Made by a program: the position numbers and the translations under genes | From: Oscarella lobularis | Lineage: Eukaryota > Porifera > Homoscleromorpha > Homosclerophorida > Oscarellidae | Direction of reading: 5' to 3' | DNA: 64,000 nucleotides | Assembly (NCBI RefSeq): GCF_947507565.1 | Contig: NC_089192.1 | Span: 2,264,718-2,328,717, forward strand | Part shown: one piece after another, positions 1 through 10,299 of the stretch | Numbering within the stretch: position 1 is the stretch's first letter | How the letters are laid out: the number at the start of each line of letters is the position of its first letter | The notes under the pieces: generated by a model | What the model saw: only the letters and a program-made list of their open reading frames with translations | What the model was told of the DNA's origin: nothing | The model's database searches: none

Positions 1-3000
1 TGCAGTAGTTTCAGTCATTGCAGTAGTTGCAGTAGATGCAGTAGTTGTAGTAGTTGCAGTAGTTGCAGTAGTTGCAGTAGTTGCAGTAGTTGTAGTAGTT
101 GCAGTGATTGCAGTAGTTGCAGTTGCAGTCATTGCAGTAGTTGCAGTAGTTGTAGTAGTTGTAGTAGTTGTAGTAGTTGTAGTAGTTGCAGTAGTTGCAG
201 TAGTTGCAGTAGTTGGAGTAGTTGCAGTAGATGTAGTAGTTGCAGCGATTGCACTAGTTGCAGTTGCAGTCATTGCAGTAGTTGCAGTAGTTGTAGTAGT
301 TGTAGTAGTTGCAGTAGTTGTAGTAGTTGCAGTAGTTGAAGTAGTTGCAGTAGTTGGAGTAGTTGCAGTAGTTGTAGTAGTTGTAATAGTTTCAGTCGTT
401 GCAGTCATTGCAGTAGTTGTAGTAGTCGTAGTAGTTGCAGTAGTTTCAGTCGTTGCAGTCATTGCAGTAGTTGTAGTAGTTGCAGTTGTTGCAGTTGTTG
501 TAGTAGTTGCAGTAGTTGTAGTAGTTGCAGTAGTCGTAGTAGTTGCAGTAGTTGCAGTAGTTGCAGTAGTTGCAGTAGATGCAGTAGTTGTAGTAGTTTC
601 AGTCGTTGCAGTCATTGCAGTTGTTGTAGTAGTTGCAGTAGTTGCAGTAGTTGCAGTAGTTGCAGTAGTTGCAGATACAGTAGTTGTAGTAGTTGCAGTC
701 GTTGCAGTCATTGCTGTAGTTGCAGTAGTTGTAGTAGTTGCAGTCATTGCAGTCATTGCAGTGGTTTCAGTTGTTGTAGTAGTTGCAGTAGTTGCAGTAG
801 TTGTAGTAGTTGCAGTAGTTGCAGTAGTTTCAGTAGTTGCAGTAGTGATAGTAGTTGCAGTGATTGCAGTACTTGCAGTAGTTGCAGTAGTTGTAGTAGT
901 TGTAGTAGTTGTAGTAGTTGCAGTAGTTGTAGTAGTTGCAGTAGTTGCAGTAGTTGCAGTAGTTGCAGTAGTTGTAGTAGTTGCAGTAGTTGCAGTAGTT
1001 TCAGTAGTTGCAGTAGTGATAGTAGTTGCAGTGATTGCAGTACTTGCAGTAGTTGCAGTAGTTGTAGTAGTTGTAGTAGTTGTAGTAGTTGCAGTAGTTG
1101 TAGTAGTTGCAGTAGTTGCAGTAGTTGCAGTAGTTGCAGTAGTGATAGTAGTTGCAGTGATTGCAGTACTTGCAGTAGTTGCAGTAGTTGTAGTAGTTGT
1201 AGTAGTTGTAGTAGTTGCAGTAGTTGTAGTAGTTGCAGTAGTTGCAGTAGTTGCAGTAGTTGCAGTAGTTGTAGTAGTTGCAGTAGTTGCAGTAGTTTCA
1301 GTAGTTGCAGTAGTGATAGTAGTTGCAGTGATTGCAGTACTTGCAGTAGTTGCAGTAGTTGTAGTAGTTGTAGTAGTTGTAGTAGTTGCAGTAGTTGTAG
1401 TAGTTGCAGTAGTTGCAGTAGTTGAAGTAGTTGTAGTAGTTGTAGTAGTTGTAGTAGTTTCAGTAGTTGCAGTAGTTGCAGTAGTTGTAGTAGTTGTAGT
1501 AGTTGTAGTAGTTGTAGTAGTTGCAGTAGTTGTAGTAGTTGCAGTAGTTGCAGTAGTTGCAGTAGTTGTAGTAGTTGCAGTAGTTGTAGTATTTGTAGTA
1601 GTTGTAGTAGTTGTAGTAGTTGCAGTAGTTGTAGTAGTTGCAGTGATTGCAGTAGTTGCAGTAGTTGTAGTAGTTGCAGTAGTTGTAGTAGTTGCAGTAG
1701 TTGCAGTAGTTGCAGTAGTTGTAGTAGTTGTAGTAGTTGTAGTAGTTGCAGTAGTTGTAGTAGTTGCAGTAGTTGTAGTAGTTGCAGTAGTTGCAGTAGT
1801 TGCAGTAGTTGCAGTAGATGCAGTAGTTGTAGTAGTTGCAGTAGTTGTAGTAGTTGCAGTAGTTGCAGTAGTTGCAGTAGTTGCAGTAGATGCAGTAGTT
1901 GTAGTAGTTGCAGTAGTTGTAGTAGTTGCAGTAGTTGAAGTAGTTGCAGTAGTTGTAGTATTTGTAGTAGTTGTAGTAGTTGTAGTAGTTGTAGTAGTTG
2001 TAGTAGTTGCAGTAGTTGCAGTCATTGCAGTAGTTGCAGTAGTTGCAGTAGTTGTAGTAGTTGCAGTAGTTGTAGTAGTTGCAGTAGTTGCAGTAGTTGC
2101 AGTAGTTGTAGTAGTTGTAGTAGTTGTAGTAGTTGCAGTAGTTGTAGTAGTTGCAGTAGTTGTAGTAGTTGCAGTAGTTGCAGTAGTTGCAGTAGTTGCA
2201 GTAGATGCAGTAGTTGTAGTAGTTGCAGTAGTTGTAGTAGTTGCAGTAGTTGAAGTAGTTGCAGTAGTTGTAGTAGTTGCAGTAGTTGCAGTAGTTTCAG
2301 TAGTTGCAGTAGTGGTAGTAGTTGCAGTAGTTGCAGTAGATGCAGTAGTTGCAGTAGTTGCAGTAGTTGCAGTCATTGCAGGCATTGCAGTGGTTGCAGT
2401 TGTTGTAGTAGTTGCAGTAGTTGAAGTAGTTGCAGTAGTTGGAGTAGTTTCAATAGTTGCAGTAGTTGCAGTAGTTTCAGTCGTAGCAGTCATTGCAGTA
2501 GTTGTAGTAGTTGCAGTAGTTGCAGTAGATGCAGTAGTTGCAGTAGTTGCAGTAGTTGTAGTAGTTGCAGTAGTTGTAGTAGTTGCAGTAGTTGTAGTAG
2601 TTGCAGTGATTGCAGTAGATGCAGTAGTTGCAGTAGATGCAGTAGTTGCTGTAGTTGCAGTTGTTGTAGTAGTTGCAGTAGTTGCAGTAGTTGCAGTAGT
2701 TGTAGTAGTTGCAGTAGTTGTAGTAGTTGCAGTAGTTGTAGTAGTTGCAGTCGTTGCAGTCATTGCAGTAGTTGCAGTAGTTGTAGTAGTTGCAGTAGTT
2801 GTAGTAGTTGCAGTAGTTGCAGTAGATGCAGTAGTTGCAGTAGTTGCAGTAGTTGTAGTAGTTGCAGTAGTTGTAGTAGTTGCAGTAGTTGTAGTAGTTG
2901 CAGTGATTGCAGTAGATGCAGTAGTTGCAGTAGATGCAGTAGTTGCTGTAGTTGCAGTTGTTGTAGTAGTTGCAGTAGTTGCAGTAGTTGCAGTAGTTGC

Positions 3001-6000
3001 AGTAGTTGTAGTAGTTGCAGTAGTTGTAGTAGTTGCAGTAGTTGTAGTAGTTGCAGTAGTTGCAGTAGTTGCAGTAGTTGTAGTAGTTGCAGTCATTGCA
3101 GTAGTTGCAGTAGTTGTAGTAGTTGTAGTAGTTGCAGTAGTTGCAGTAGTTGTAGTAGTTGCAGTAGTTGCAGTAGTTGTAGTAGTTGTAGTAGTTGCAG
3201 TCGTTGCAGTCATTGCAGTAGTTGTAGTAGTTGTAGTAGTTGCAGTAGTTGCAGTCATTGCAGTAGTTGTAGTAGTTGCAGTAGTTGTAGTAGTTGTAGT
3301 AGTTGTAGTAGTTTCAGTAGTTGCAGTAGTGGTAGTAGTTGTAGTAAATGTAGTAGTTGCAGTAGTTGCAGTAGTTGCAGTATTTGTAGTAGTTGTAGTA
3401 GTTGTAGTAGTTTCAGTAGTTGCAGTAGTGGTAGTAGTTGCCGTGATTGCAGTAGTTGCAGTAGTTGTAGTAGTTGTAGTAGTTGTAGTAGTTGCAGTAG
3501 TTGTAGTAGATGCAGTAGTTGCAGTAGATGCAGTAGTTGCTGTAGTTGCAGTTGTTGTAGTAGTTGCAGTAGTTGCAGTTGTTGTAGTAGTTGCTGTAGA
3601 TGCAGTAGTTGCAGTAGTTGCAGTAGTTGTAGTAGTTGCAGTAGTTGAAGTAGTTGCAGTAGTTGGAGTAGTTGCAGTAGTTGCAGTAGTTGCAGTAGTT
3701 TCAGTCGTAGCAGTCATTGCAGTAGTTGTAGTAGTTGCAGTGGTTGCAGTTGTTGTAGTAGTTGCAGTAGTTGCAGTAGTTGTAGTAGTTGTAGTAGTTG
3801 TAGTAGTTGTAGTAGTTGCAGTAGTTGTAGTAGTTGCAGTAGTTGCAGTAGTTGAAGTAGTTGTAGTAGTTGTAGTAGTTGTAGTAGTTTCAGTAGTTGC
3901 AGTAGTTGCAGTAGTTGTAGTAGTTGTAGTAGTTGTAGTAGTTGTAGTAGTTGCAGTAGTTGTAGTAGTTGCAGTAGTTGCAGTAGTTGCAGTAGTTGTA
4001 GTAGTTGCAGTAGTTGTAGTATTTGTAGTAGTTGTAGTAGTTGTAGTAGTTGCAGTAGTTGTAGTAGTTGCAGTGATTGCAGTAGTTGCAGTAGTTGTAG
4101 TAGTTGCAGTAGTTGTAGTAGTTGCAGTAGTTGCAGTAGTTGCAGTAGTTGTAGTAGTTGTAGTAGTTGTAGTAGTTGCAGTAGTTGTAGTAGTTGCAGT
4201 AGTTGTAGTAGTTGCAGTAGTTGCAGTAGTTGTAGTAGTTGTAGTAGTTGTAGTAGTTGTAGTAGTTGCAGTAGTTGCAGTCATTGCAGTAGTTGCAGTA
4301 GTTGCAGTAGTTGTAGTAGTTGCAGTAGTTGTAGTAGTTGCAGTAGTTGCAGTAGTTGCAGTAGTTGTAGTAGTTGTAGTAGTTGTAGTAGTTGCAGTAG
4401 TTGTAGTAGTTGCAGTAGTTGTAGTAGTTGCAGTAGTTGCAGTAGTTGCAGTAGTTGCAGTAGATGCAGTAGTTGTAGTAGTTGCAGTAGTTGTAGTAGT
4501 TGCAGTAGTTGAAGTAGTTGCAGTAGTTGTAGTAGTTGCAGTAGTTGCAGTAGTTTCAGTAGTTGCAGTAGTGGTAGTAGTTGCAGTAGTTGCAGTAGAT
4601 GCAGTAGTTGCAGTAGTTGCAGTAGTTGCAGTCATTGCAGGCATTGCAGTGGTTGCAGTTGTTGTAGTAGTTGCAGTAGTTGAAGTAGTTGCAGTAGTTG
4701 GAGTAGTTGCAATAGTTGCAGTAGTTGCAGTAGTTTCAGTCGTAGCAGTCATTGCAGTAGTTGTAGTAGTTGCAGTAGTTGCAGTAGATGCAGTAGTTGC
4801 AGTAGTTGCAGTAGTTGTAGTAGTTGCAGTAGTTGTAGTAGTTGCAGTAGTTGTAGTAGTTGCAGTGATTGCAGTAGATGCAGTAGTTGCAGTAGATGCA
4901 GTAGTTGCTGTAGTTGCAGTTGTTGTAGTAGTTGCAGTAGTTGCAGTAGTTGCAGTAGTTGTAGTAGTTGCAGTAGTTGTAGTAGTTGCAGTAGTTGTAG
5001 TAGTTGCAGTCGTTGCAGTCATTGCAGTAGTTGCAGTAGTTGTAGTAGTTGCAGTAGTTGTAGTAGTTGCAGTAGTTGCAGTAGATGCAGTAGTTGCAGT
5101 AGTTGCAGTAGTTGTAGTAGTTGCAGTAGTTGTAGTAGTTGCAGTAGTTGTAGTAGTTGCAGTGATTGCAGTAGATGCAGTAGTTGCAGTAGATGCAGTA
5201 GTTGCTGTAGTTGCAGTTGTTGTAGTAGTTGCAGTAGTTGCAGTAGTTGCAGTAGTTGTAGTAGTTGCAGTAGTTGTAGTAGTTGCAGTAGTTGTAGTAG
5301 TTGCAGTAGTTGCAGTAGTTGCAGTAGTTGTAGTAGTTGCAGTCATTGCAGTAGTTGCAGTAGTTGTAGTAGTTGTAGTAGTTGCAGTAGTTGCAGTAGT
5401 TGTAGTAGTTGCAGTAGTTGCAGTAGTTGTAGTAGTTGTAGTAGTTGCAGTCGTTGCAGTCATTGCAGTAGTTGTAGTAGTTGTAGTAGTTGCAGTAGTT
5501 GCAGTCATTGCAGTAGTTGTAGTAGTTGCAGTAGTTGTAGTAGTTGTAGTAGTTGTAGTAGTTTCAGTAGTTGCAGTAGTGGTAGTAGTTGTAGTAAATG
5601 TAGTAGTTGCAGTAGTTGCAGTAGTTGCAGTATTTGTAGTAGTTGTAGTAGTTGTAGTAGTTTCAGTAGTTGCAGTAGTGGTAGTAGTTGCCGTGATTGC
5701 AGTAGTTGCAGTAGTTGTAGTAGTTGTAGTAGTTGTAGTAGTTGCAGTAGTTGTAGTAGATGCAGTAGTTGCAGTAGATGCAGTAGTTGCTGTAGTTGCA
5801 GTTGTTGTAGTAGTTGCAGTAGTTGCAGTTGTTGTAGTAGTTGCAGTAGATGCAGTAGTTGCAGTAGTTGCAGTAGTTGTAGTAGTTGCAGTAGTTGAAG
5901 TAGTTGCAGTAGTTGGAGTAGTTGCAGTAGTTGCAGTAGTTGCAGTAGTTTCAGTCGTAGCAGTCATTGCAGTAGTTGTAGTAGTTGCAGTGGTTGCAGT

Positions 6001-7014
6001 TGTTGTAGTAGTTGCAGTAGTTGCAGTAGTTGTAGTAGTTGTAGTAGTTGTAGTAGTTGTAGTAGTTGCAGTAGTTGTAGTAGTTGTAGTAGTTGTAGTA
6101 GTTGTAGTAGTTGCAGTAGTTGCAGTAGTGGTAGTAGTTGTAGTAGTTGTAGTAGTTGCAGTAGTTGCAGTAGTTGCAGTATTTGTAGTAGTTGTAGTAG
6201 TTGTAGTAGTTTCAGTAGTTGCAGTAGTGGTAGTAGTTGCAGTGATTGCAGTAGTTGCAGTAGTTGTAGTAGTTGTAGTAGTTGTAGTAGTTGTAGTAGT
6301 TGCAGTAGTTGCAGTAGTTGCAGTAGTTGCAGTAGTTGCAGTAGTTGTAGCAGCTGCAGTCGTTGCAGTCATTGCAGTAGTTGCAGTAGTTTGGGTAGTT
6401 GTAGTAGTTGTAGTAGTTGTAGTAGTTGCAGTAGTTGCAGTCGTTGCAGTCATTGCAGTAGTTGCAGTAGTTGGAGTAGTTGTAGTAGTTGTAGTAGTTG
6501 TAGTAGTTGTAATAGTTGTAGTAGTTGTAGTAGTTGTAGTAGTTGTAGTAGTTGCAGCAGTTGTAGTAGTTGTAGTAGTTGTAGTAGTTGCAGTAGTTGC
6601 AGTAGTTGTAGTTGTTGTAGTAGTTGTAGTCGTTGTAGCCTTTGTAGTCGTTGTAGCCTTTGTAGTCGTTGTAGTCGTTGTAGCCGTTGTAGTCGTTGTA
6701 GCCGTTGTAGCCGTTGTAGCCGTTGTAGTCGTTGTAGCCGTTGTAGCCGTAGTAGCCTTTGTAGCCGTTGTAGTCGTTGTAGCCGTTGTAGCCGTTGTAG
6801 CCGTTGTAGTCCTTGTAGTCGTTGTAGGAGTTGTAGCCGTCGTAGCCGTTGTAGCCGTTGTAGTCGTTGTAGTAGTTGTAGCCGTTGTAGTCTTTGTAGC
6901 CGTTGTAGTCGTTGTAGTCGTTGTAGCCGTTGTAGTAGTTGTAGTAGTTGCAGTACTTGCAGTAGTTGCAGTAGTTGTACTAGTTGCAGTAGTTGTAGTA
7001 GTTGCAGTAGTTGT
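1..7014. repeat. 9-bp minisatellite array (TGCAGTAGT / TGTAGTAGT)
   Basis: Seven kilobases of 9-bp units, mainly TGCAGTAGT and TGTAGTAGT, with scattered variants such as TTCAGTCGT and TGCAGTCAT. Because 9 is a multiple of three, one frame is open for over 2,300 codons (a Val/Ala polymer) and another gives Ser-Ser-Cys repeats. There are no domains or gene signals, so I read this as non-coding satellite. Units are organised in higher-order blocks: a 171-bp block marked by AGTAGTGATA (841, 1012, 1139, 1309) and a roughly 2.3-kb duplication (about 1421-3790 and 3851-6050). The array continues off the left edge. Confidence 0.95.
6601..6945. repeat. TTGTAGYCG variant block of the 9-bp array
   Basis: Within the 9-bp array the unit changes to TTGTAGCCG/TTGTAGTCG (with TTGTAGCCT variants) for about 345 bases, then returns to TTGCAGTAG. 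The same variant occurs as short blocks at 14578, 26659, 27119, 48651 and 49393, where it borders the 21/24-bp family, so this stretch links distant parts of the window. Confidence 0.85.
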
Positions 7015-7135
7015 AGGGTTGATACTATTAAGACCTCAAATATAGGAAAATTGATATTAGTGAGACCCCCAGTATAGGTAGTTTGATACTAGTGAGACCT
7101 CCAATATAAGTAGTTTGATATTAGTGAGACTTCGG
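7015..7135. repeat. 32-bp repeat, about 4 diverged copies
   Basis: Four imperfect copies of a unit around TTTGATATTAGTGAGACC followed by CCAATATAAGTAG. I do not see this family elsewhere in the window. It forms the junction between the 9-bp array and the 24-bp and 15-bp families. Confidence 0.8.
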
Positions 7136-7274
7136 AATTAATGCGGCATTTATTCGGAATTAATGCAGCATTTAATCTCAACAAGTGAAAGTTCTACCTT
7201 CGCTAGGAGTGTATGTTGTAACTTCACAACGAATGAAGGTTCTACCTTCGCATCGAGCGAAGGTTCTACCTTTT
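7136..7274. repeat. Short AT-rich and 24-bp (GAAGGTTCTACCTTC) repeats
   Basis: Two GGAATTAATGC-type units followed by four copies of the 24-bp family, whose core GAAGGT-TCT-ACCTTC is an interrupted palindrome. The same order of elements, with nearly the same junction (TCTCAACAAGTGAAAG), occurs at 33877-33960, so the two sites are related by duplication. Confidence 0.85.
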
Positions 7275-7991
7275 CCCGGAAAAACTGTCCCAGGACAAAT
7301 TGTCACAAGGACAAATTGTCCCAGGACAAATTGTCCCCAGGACAAATTGTCCCAGGACAAATTGTCCCCATGACAAATTGTTCCTCGACACATTGAAACA
7401 AGGAAAAATTGTCCCCAGGACAAATTGTCCCAGGAAAATTTGTCTTAGGACAAATTGTCCCCAGGACAAATTGTCCCGGGACAAATTGTCCCCAGGACAA
7501 ATTGTCCCAAGACAAATTGTCCCAAGACAATTTGTCCTGGGGAGAATTGTCCTGGGACAATTGGTCCTGAGACAATTTCTCCTCGGACAATTTGTCCTGG
7601 GGACAATTTGTCCTGAAGACAATTTGTCCTGAGACAATTTGTCCTGGGACAATTTGTCCTAAGGACAAACTGGGACAATTTGTCCTGGGACAATTTGTCC
7701 TGGGGACAATTTGTCCTGGGACAATTTGTACTGGAGACAATTTTCCTGGGACAATTGGTCCTGGGACAATTTTTCCTGGGACAATTTGTCCTGAAGACAA
7801 TTTGTCCTGAGACAATTTGTCCTGGGGACAAACTGGGACAATTTGTCCTGGGACAATTTGTCCTGGGGACAATTTGTCCTGGGGACAATTTGTCGTGGGA
7901 GAATTTGTCCTGGGGAATATTTGTCCTGGGACAATTTGCCCGGGGGACAATTTGTCCTGTGGACAATTTGTCCTTGGGACAAATTGTCCCT
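7275..7991. repeat. 15/16-bp palindromic minisatellite with an orientation switch
   Basis: Units of GGACAAATTGTCCCA to about 7530, then the reverse-complement form GGGACAATTTGTCCTG to 7991. The core GGACAA-T-TTGTCC is itself a palindrome, so the block is a large inverted repeat made of small ones. Open frames on both strands are by-products of the repeat. Confidence 0.93.
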
Positions 7992-8990
7992 CGTCCAATC
8001 TTCGCGAAACTGCTCTGTACGTGTTGCCGTGCCATTCTATAGGCGTAGCAATGTGAAACCCCGATTGTTAATAGTTTATTTATGACGTCAACATGATAAA
8101 CCGGTGAGGTCACGTGCGTATGTTAGCGCGCGCGTCTTGTTTCGAAGAAACACGGTTTCTGGCTCGTTTTCGACGATGCGAAGGTCCGAGCGACGTCAAA
8201 AGGTAAGTAGTAGATAGTTACGAAGCAGTTTTAGAGCGTTCGTCGCCCGCTGAGCGCGCGTACGAACGCGTCGCGTCGCCAAGTTGTGGCGCGAGCTTCG
8301 AATAGTGAATTTTTCTTTTCGAATGGCTTCGAAACGAAGGATTCGAGACGGTTTAGAACGTTTTGCGACGCGAAGCGTCGCTTTCGGCGTCGTTTTCGCC
8401 GAATTAATGTGTCCGTAAAAGGGGGCGTGTTCCCTTTCTTTCGCACGTGCTCTACGGCAAACGGCGACTCGGATGCCGTGGAGTGGCGGCAATTTGTAAA
8501 CTGCACCATATGCCCTCTCGATCGACGTGCCGCTTATTGTCGTACGACGCGGCGTCGCGGAGTGGCGGCACGGTTAAAGTGGTGTCGTTTACGGTGTACG
8601 CGCGTAGGCGTATTGTTTGTTTCGCTTAATTTTATGTCAAAAATTGGCGAAAATTGGTAAACGTGGTACCAGGTTTTATTTGTGAGACCACGACGAATCG
8701 AATGGCACCGGTGCGGTGCTCGTGCGACGTCTCCTTGCAGAGTTGTGCGCTTTTTCGCGAAATGAGTCGCAAATTGGAAAATCGATTTTTGTCCTTCGAT
8801 TTTCTGCTGTCGTTTTTTGGTTTTTTGAGGAGGATTTGGTATGGCTGAAAGGCACGAAAAGGTTTTTTTCGCGTGCAATCGAAATTTGGTCAAAATTTTT
8901 CTAAATCCAACTTTTGCGTTTCGGACTCGCTTCGAACGTCTCGTAGACGTCTTTCCCTTCATCGTAGAGCATTGTGGTTTGGAATTTGGC
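7992..8990 (+). other. Island A, copy 1: CpG-rich promoter and first-exon-like unit
   Basis: About 1 kb of non-repetitive, CpG-rich DNA between two 15-bp satellite pieces. It has a CCAAT box (near 7996), TGACGTCA (8083), CACGTG (8111) and GTTAGCGCGC (8122). A nine-codon ATG frame (8176-8202, MRRSERRQK) then ends exactly at a strong donor, AAAAG|GTAAGT. The rest (8203-8990) has only short frames with no recognisable domain and reads as first-intron or untranslated sequence. Copy 2 (30812-31831) is highly similar and a third copy (40413-41122) is diverged but keeps the order and spacing of the sites. I do not recognise the gene. A first exon plus intron start of a subtelomeric gene family is an inference. 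Confidence 0.55.
8083..8116 (+). promoter_or_regulatory. CRE-like TGACGTCA and E-box CACGTG pair (island A1)
   Basis: A full palindromic CRE (TGACGTCA, 8083-8090) and an E-box (CACGTG, 8111-8116, in GGTCACGTG context) have starts 28 bp apart. GTTAGCGCGC follows 11 bp after the E-box start. These match bZIP (CREB/ATF) and bHLH-Zip (USF/Myc-type) consensus sites. The 28-bp and 11-bp pitches recur in the diverged copy at 40703, which supports function. Confidence 0.55.
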
Positions 8991-9018
8991 GACAATTGGT
9001 CCTGGGGACAATTTGTCC
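8991..9018. repeat. Two-unit remnant of the 15-bp satellite
   Basis: GACAATTGGTCC and GGACAATTTGTCC join island A1 directly to the 48-bp array. In copy 2 of island A the same two units lead instead into the pyrimidine minisatellite and island C, so this is a likely deletion junction. Confidence 0.85.
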
Positions 9019-10299
9019 TTACAGGAGAAACCCGTTAGCTAGCCCCCTGTAATTTCGCTGTAATTTATTACAGGAGAGACCCGTTGGCTAGCCCCTGTAA
9101 TTTCGCTGTAATTTATTACAGGAGAAACCTGTTGGCTAACCCCCTGTAATTTCGCTGTAATTTATTACAGGAGAGACCCGTTGGCTAGCCCCTGTAATTT
9201 CGCTGTAATTTATTACAGGAGAAACCCGTTGGCTAACCCCCTTTAATTTCGCTGTAATTTATTACAGGAGAGACCCGTTGGCTAGCCCCTGTAATTTCGC
9301 TGTAAATTATTAGAGGAGAAACCCGTTGGCTAACCCCCTGTAATTTCGCTGTAATTTATTACAGGAGAGACCCGTTGGCTAGCCCCTGTAATTTCGCTGT
9401 AATTTATTACAGGAGAAACCCGTTGGCTAGCCCTTGTAATTTCGCTGTAATTTATTACAGGAGAAACCCGTTGGCTAACCCCCTTTAATTTCGCTGTAAT
9501 TTATTACAGGAGAGACCCGTTGGCTAGCCCCTGTAATTTCGCTGTAATTTATTACAGGAGAAACCCGTTGGCTAACCCCCTTTAATTTCGCTGTAATTTA
9601 TTACAGGAGAGACCCGTTGGCCAGCCCCTGTAATTTCGCTGTAATTTATTAGAGGAGAAACCCGTTGGCAAACCCCCTGTAATTTCGCTGTAATTTATTA
9701 CAGGAGAGACCCGTTGGCTAGCCCCTGTAATTTCGCTGTAATTTATTACAGGAGAAACCCGTTGGCTAACCCCCTGTAATTTCGCTGTAATTTATTACAG
9801 GAGAGACCCGTTGGCTAGCCCCTGTAATTTCGCTGTAATTTATTACAGGAGAAACCCGTTGGCTAACCCCCTGTAATTTCGCTGTAATTTATTACAGGAG
9901 AGACCCGTTGGCTAGCCCCTGTAATTTCGCTGTAATTTATTACAGGAGAAACCCGTTGGCTAACCCCCTGTAATTTCGCTGCAATTTATTACAGGAGAGA
10001 CCCGTTGGCTAGCCCCTGTAATTTCGCTGTAATTTATTACAGGAGAAACCCGTTGGCTAACCCCCTGTAATTTCGCTGCAATTTATTACAGGAGAGACTT
10101 GTTTGCTAACCCCCTGTAATTTCGCTGTAATTTATTACAGAAGAGAACCGTTGGCTAACCTCCTGTAATTTTGCTGTAATTTATTACAGGAGAGACCCGT
10201 TGGCTAACCCCCTGTAAATTCGCTCTAATTTATTACAGGAGAGACCCGTTGGCTAACCCCTGTAATTTCGCTGTAATTTATTACAGGAGAGACCCGTTG
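9019..10299. repeat. 48/49-bp satellite with dimeric higher-order structure
   Basis: About 26 units running TTACAGGAGAGACC, GTTGGCTAGCC, CCTGTAATTTCGCTG. TTACAGG and CCTGTAA form a 7-bp inverted repeat round a 19-base loop that itself contains the palindrome GGCTAGCC. To about 10090 two subtypes alternate (GAAACC with CTAACCCCC; GAGACC with CTAGCCCC), giving a dimer of about 97 bp. Beyond that the units are monomeric and more diverged. Confidence 0.93.

Noticed and set aside
104..7045. A 2,313-codon open frame rich in Val and Ala
   Set aside because: It is a consequence of a 9-bp unit lacking stops in that frame; overlapping frames are also open and no start context, domain or splice signal supports a gene.
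9019..10299. 48-bp units considered as a repeat-spacer array or as tRNA-like genes
   Set aside because: Units are head-to-tail with no spacers, and the 7-bp stem with a 19-base loop lacks tRNA arms and conserved bases.
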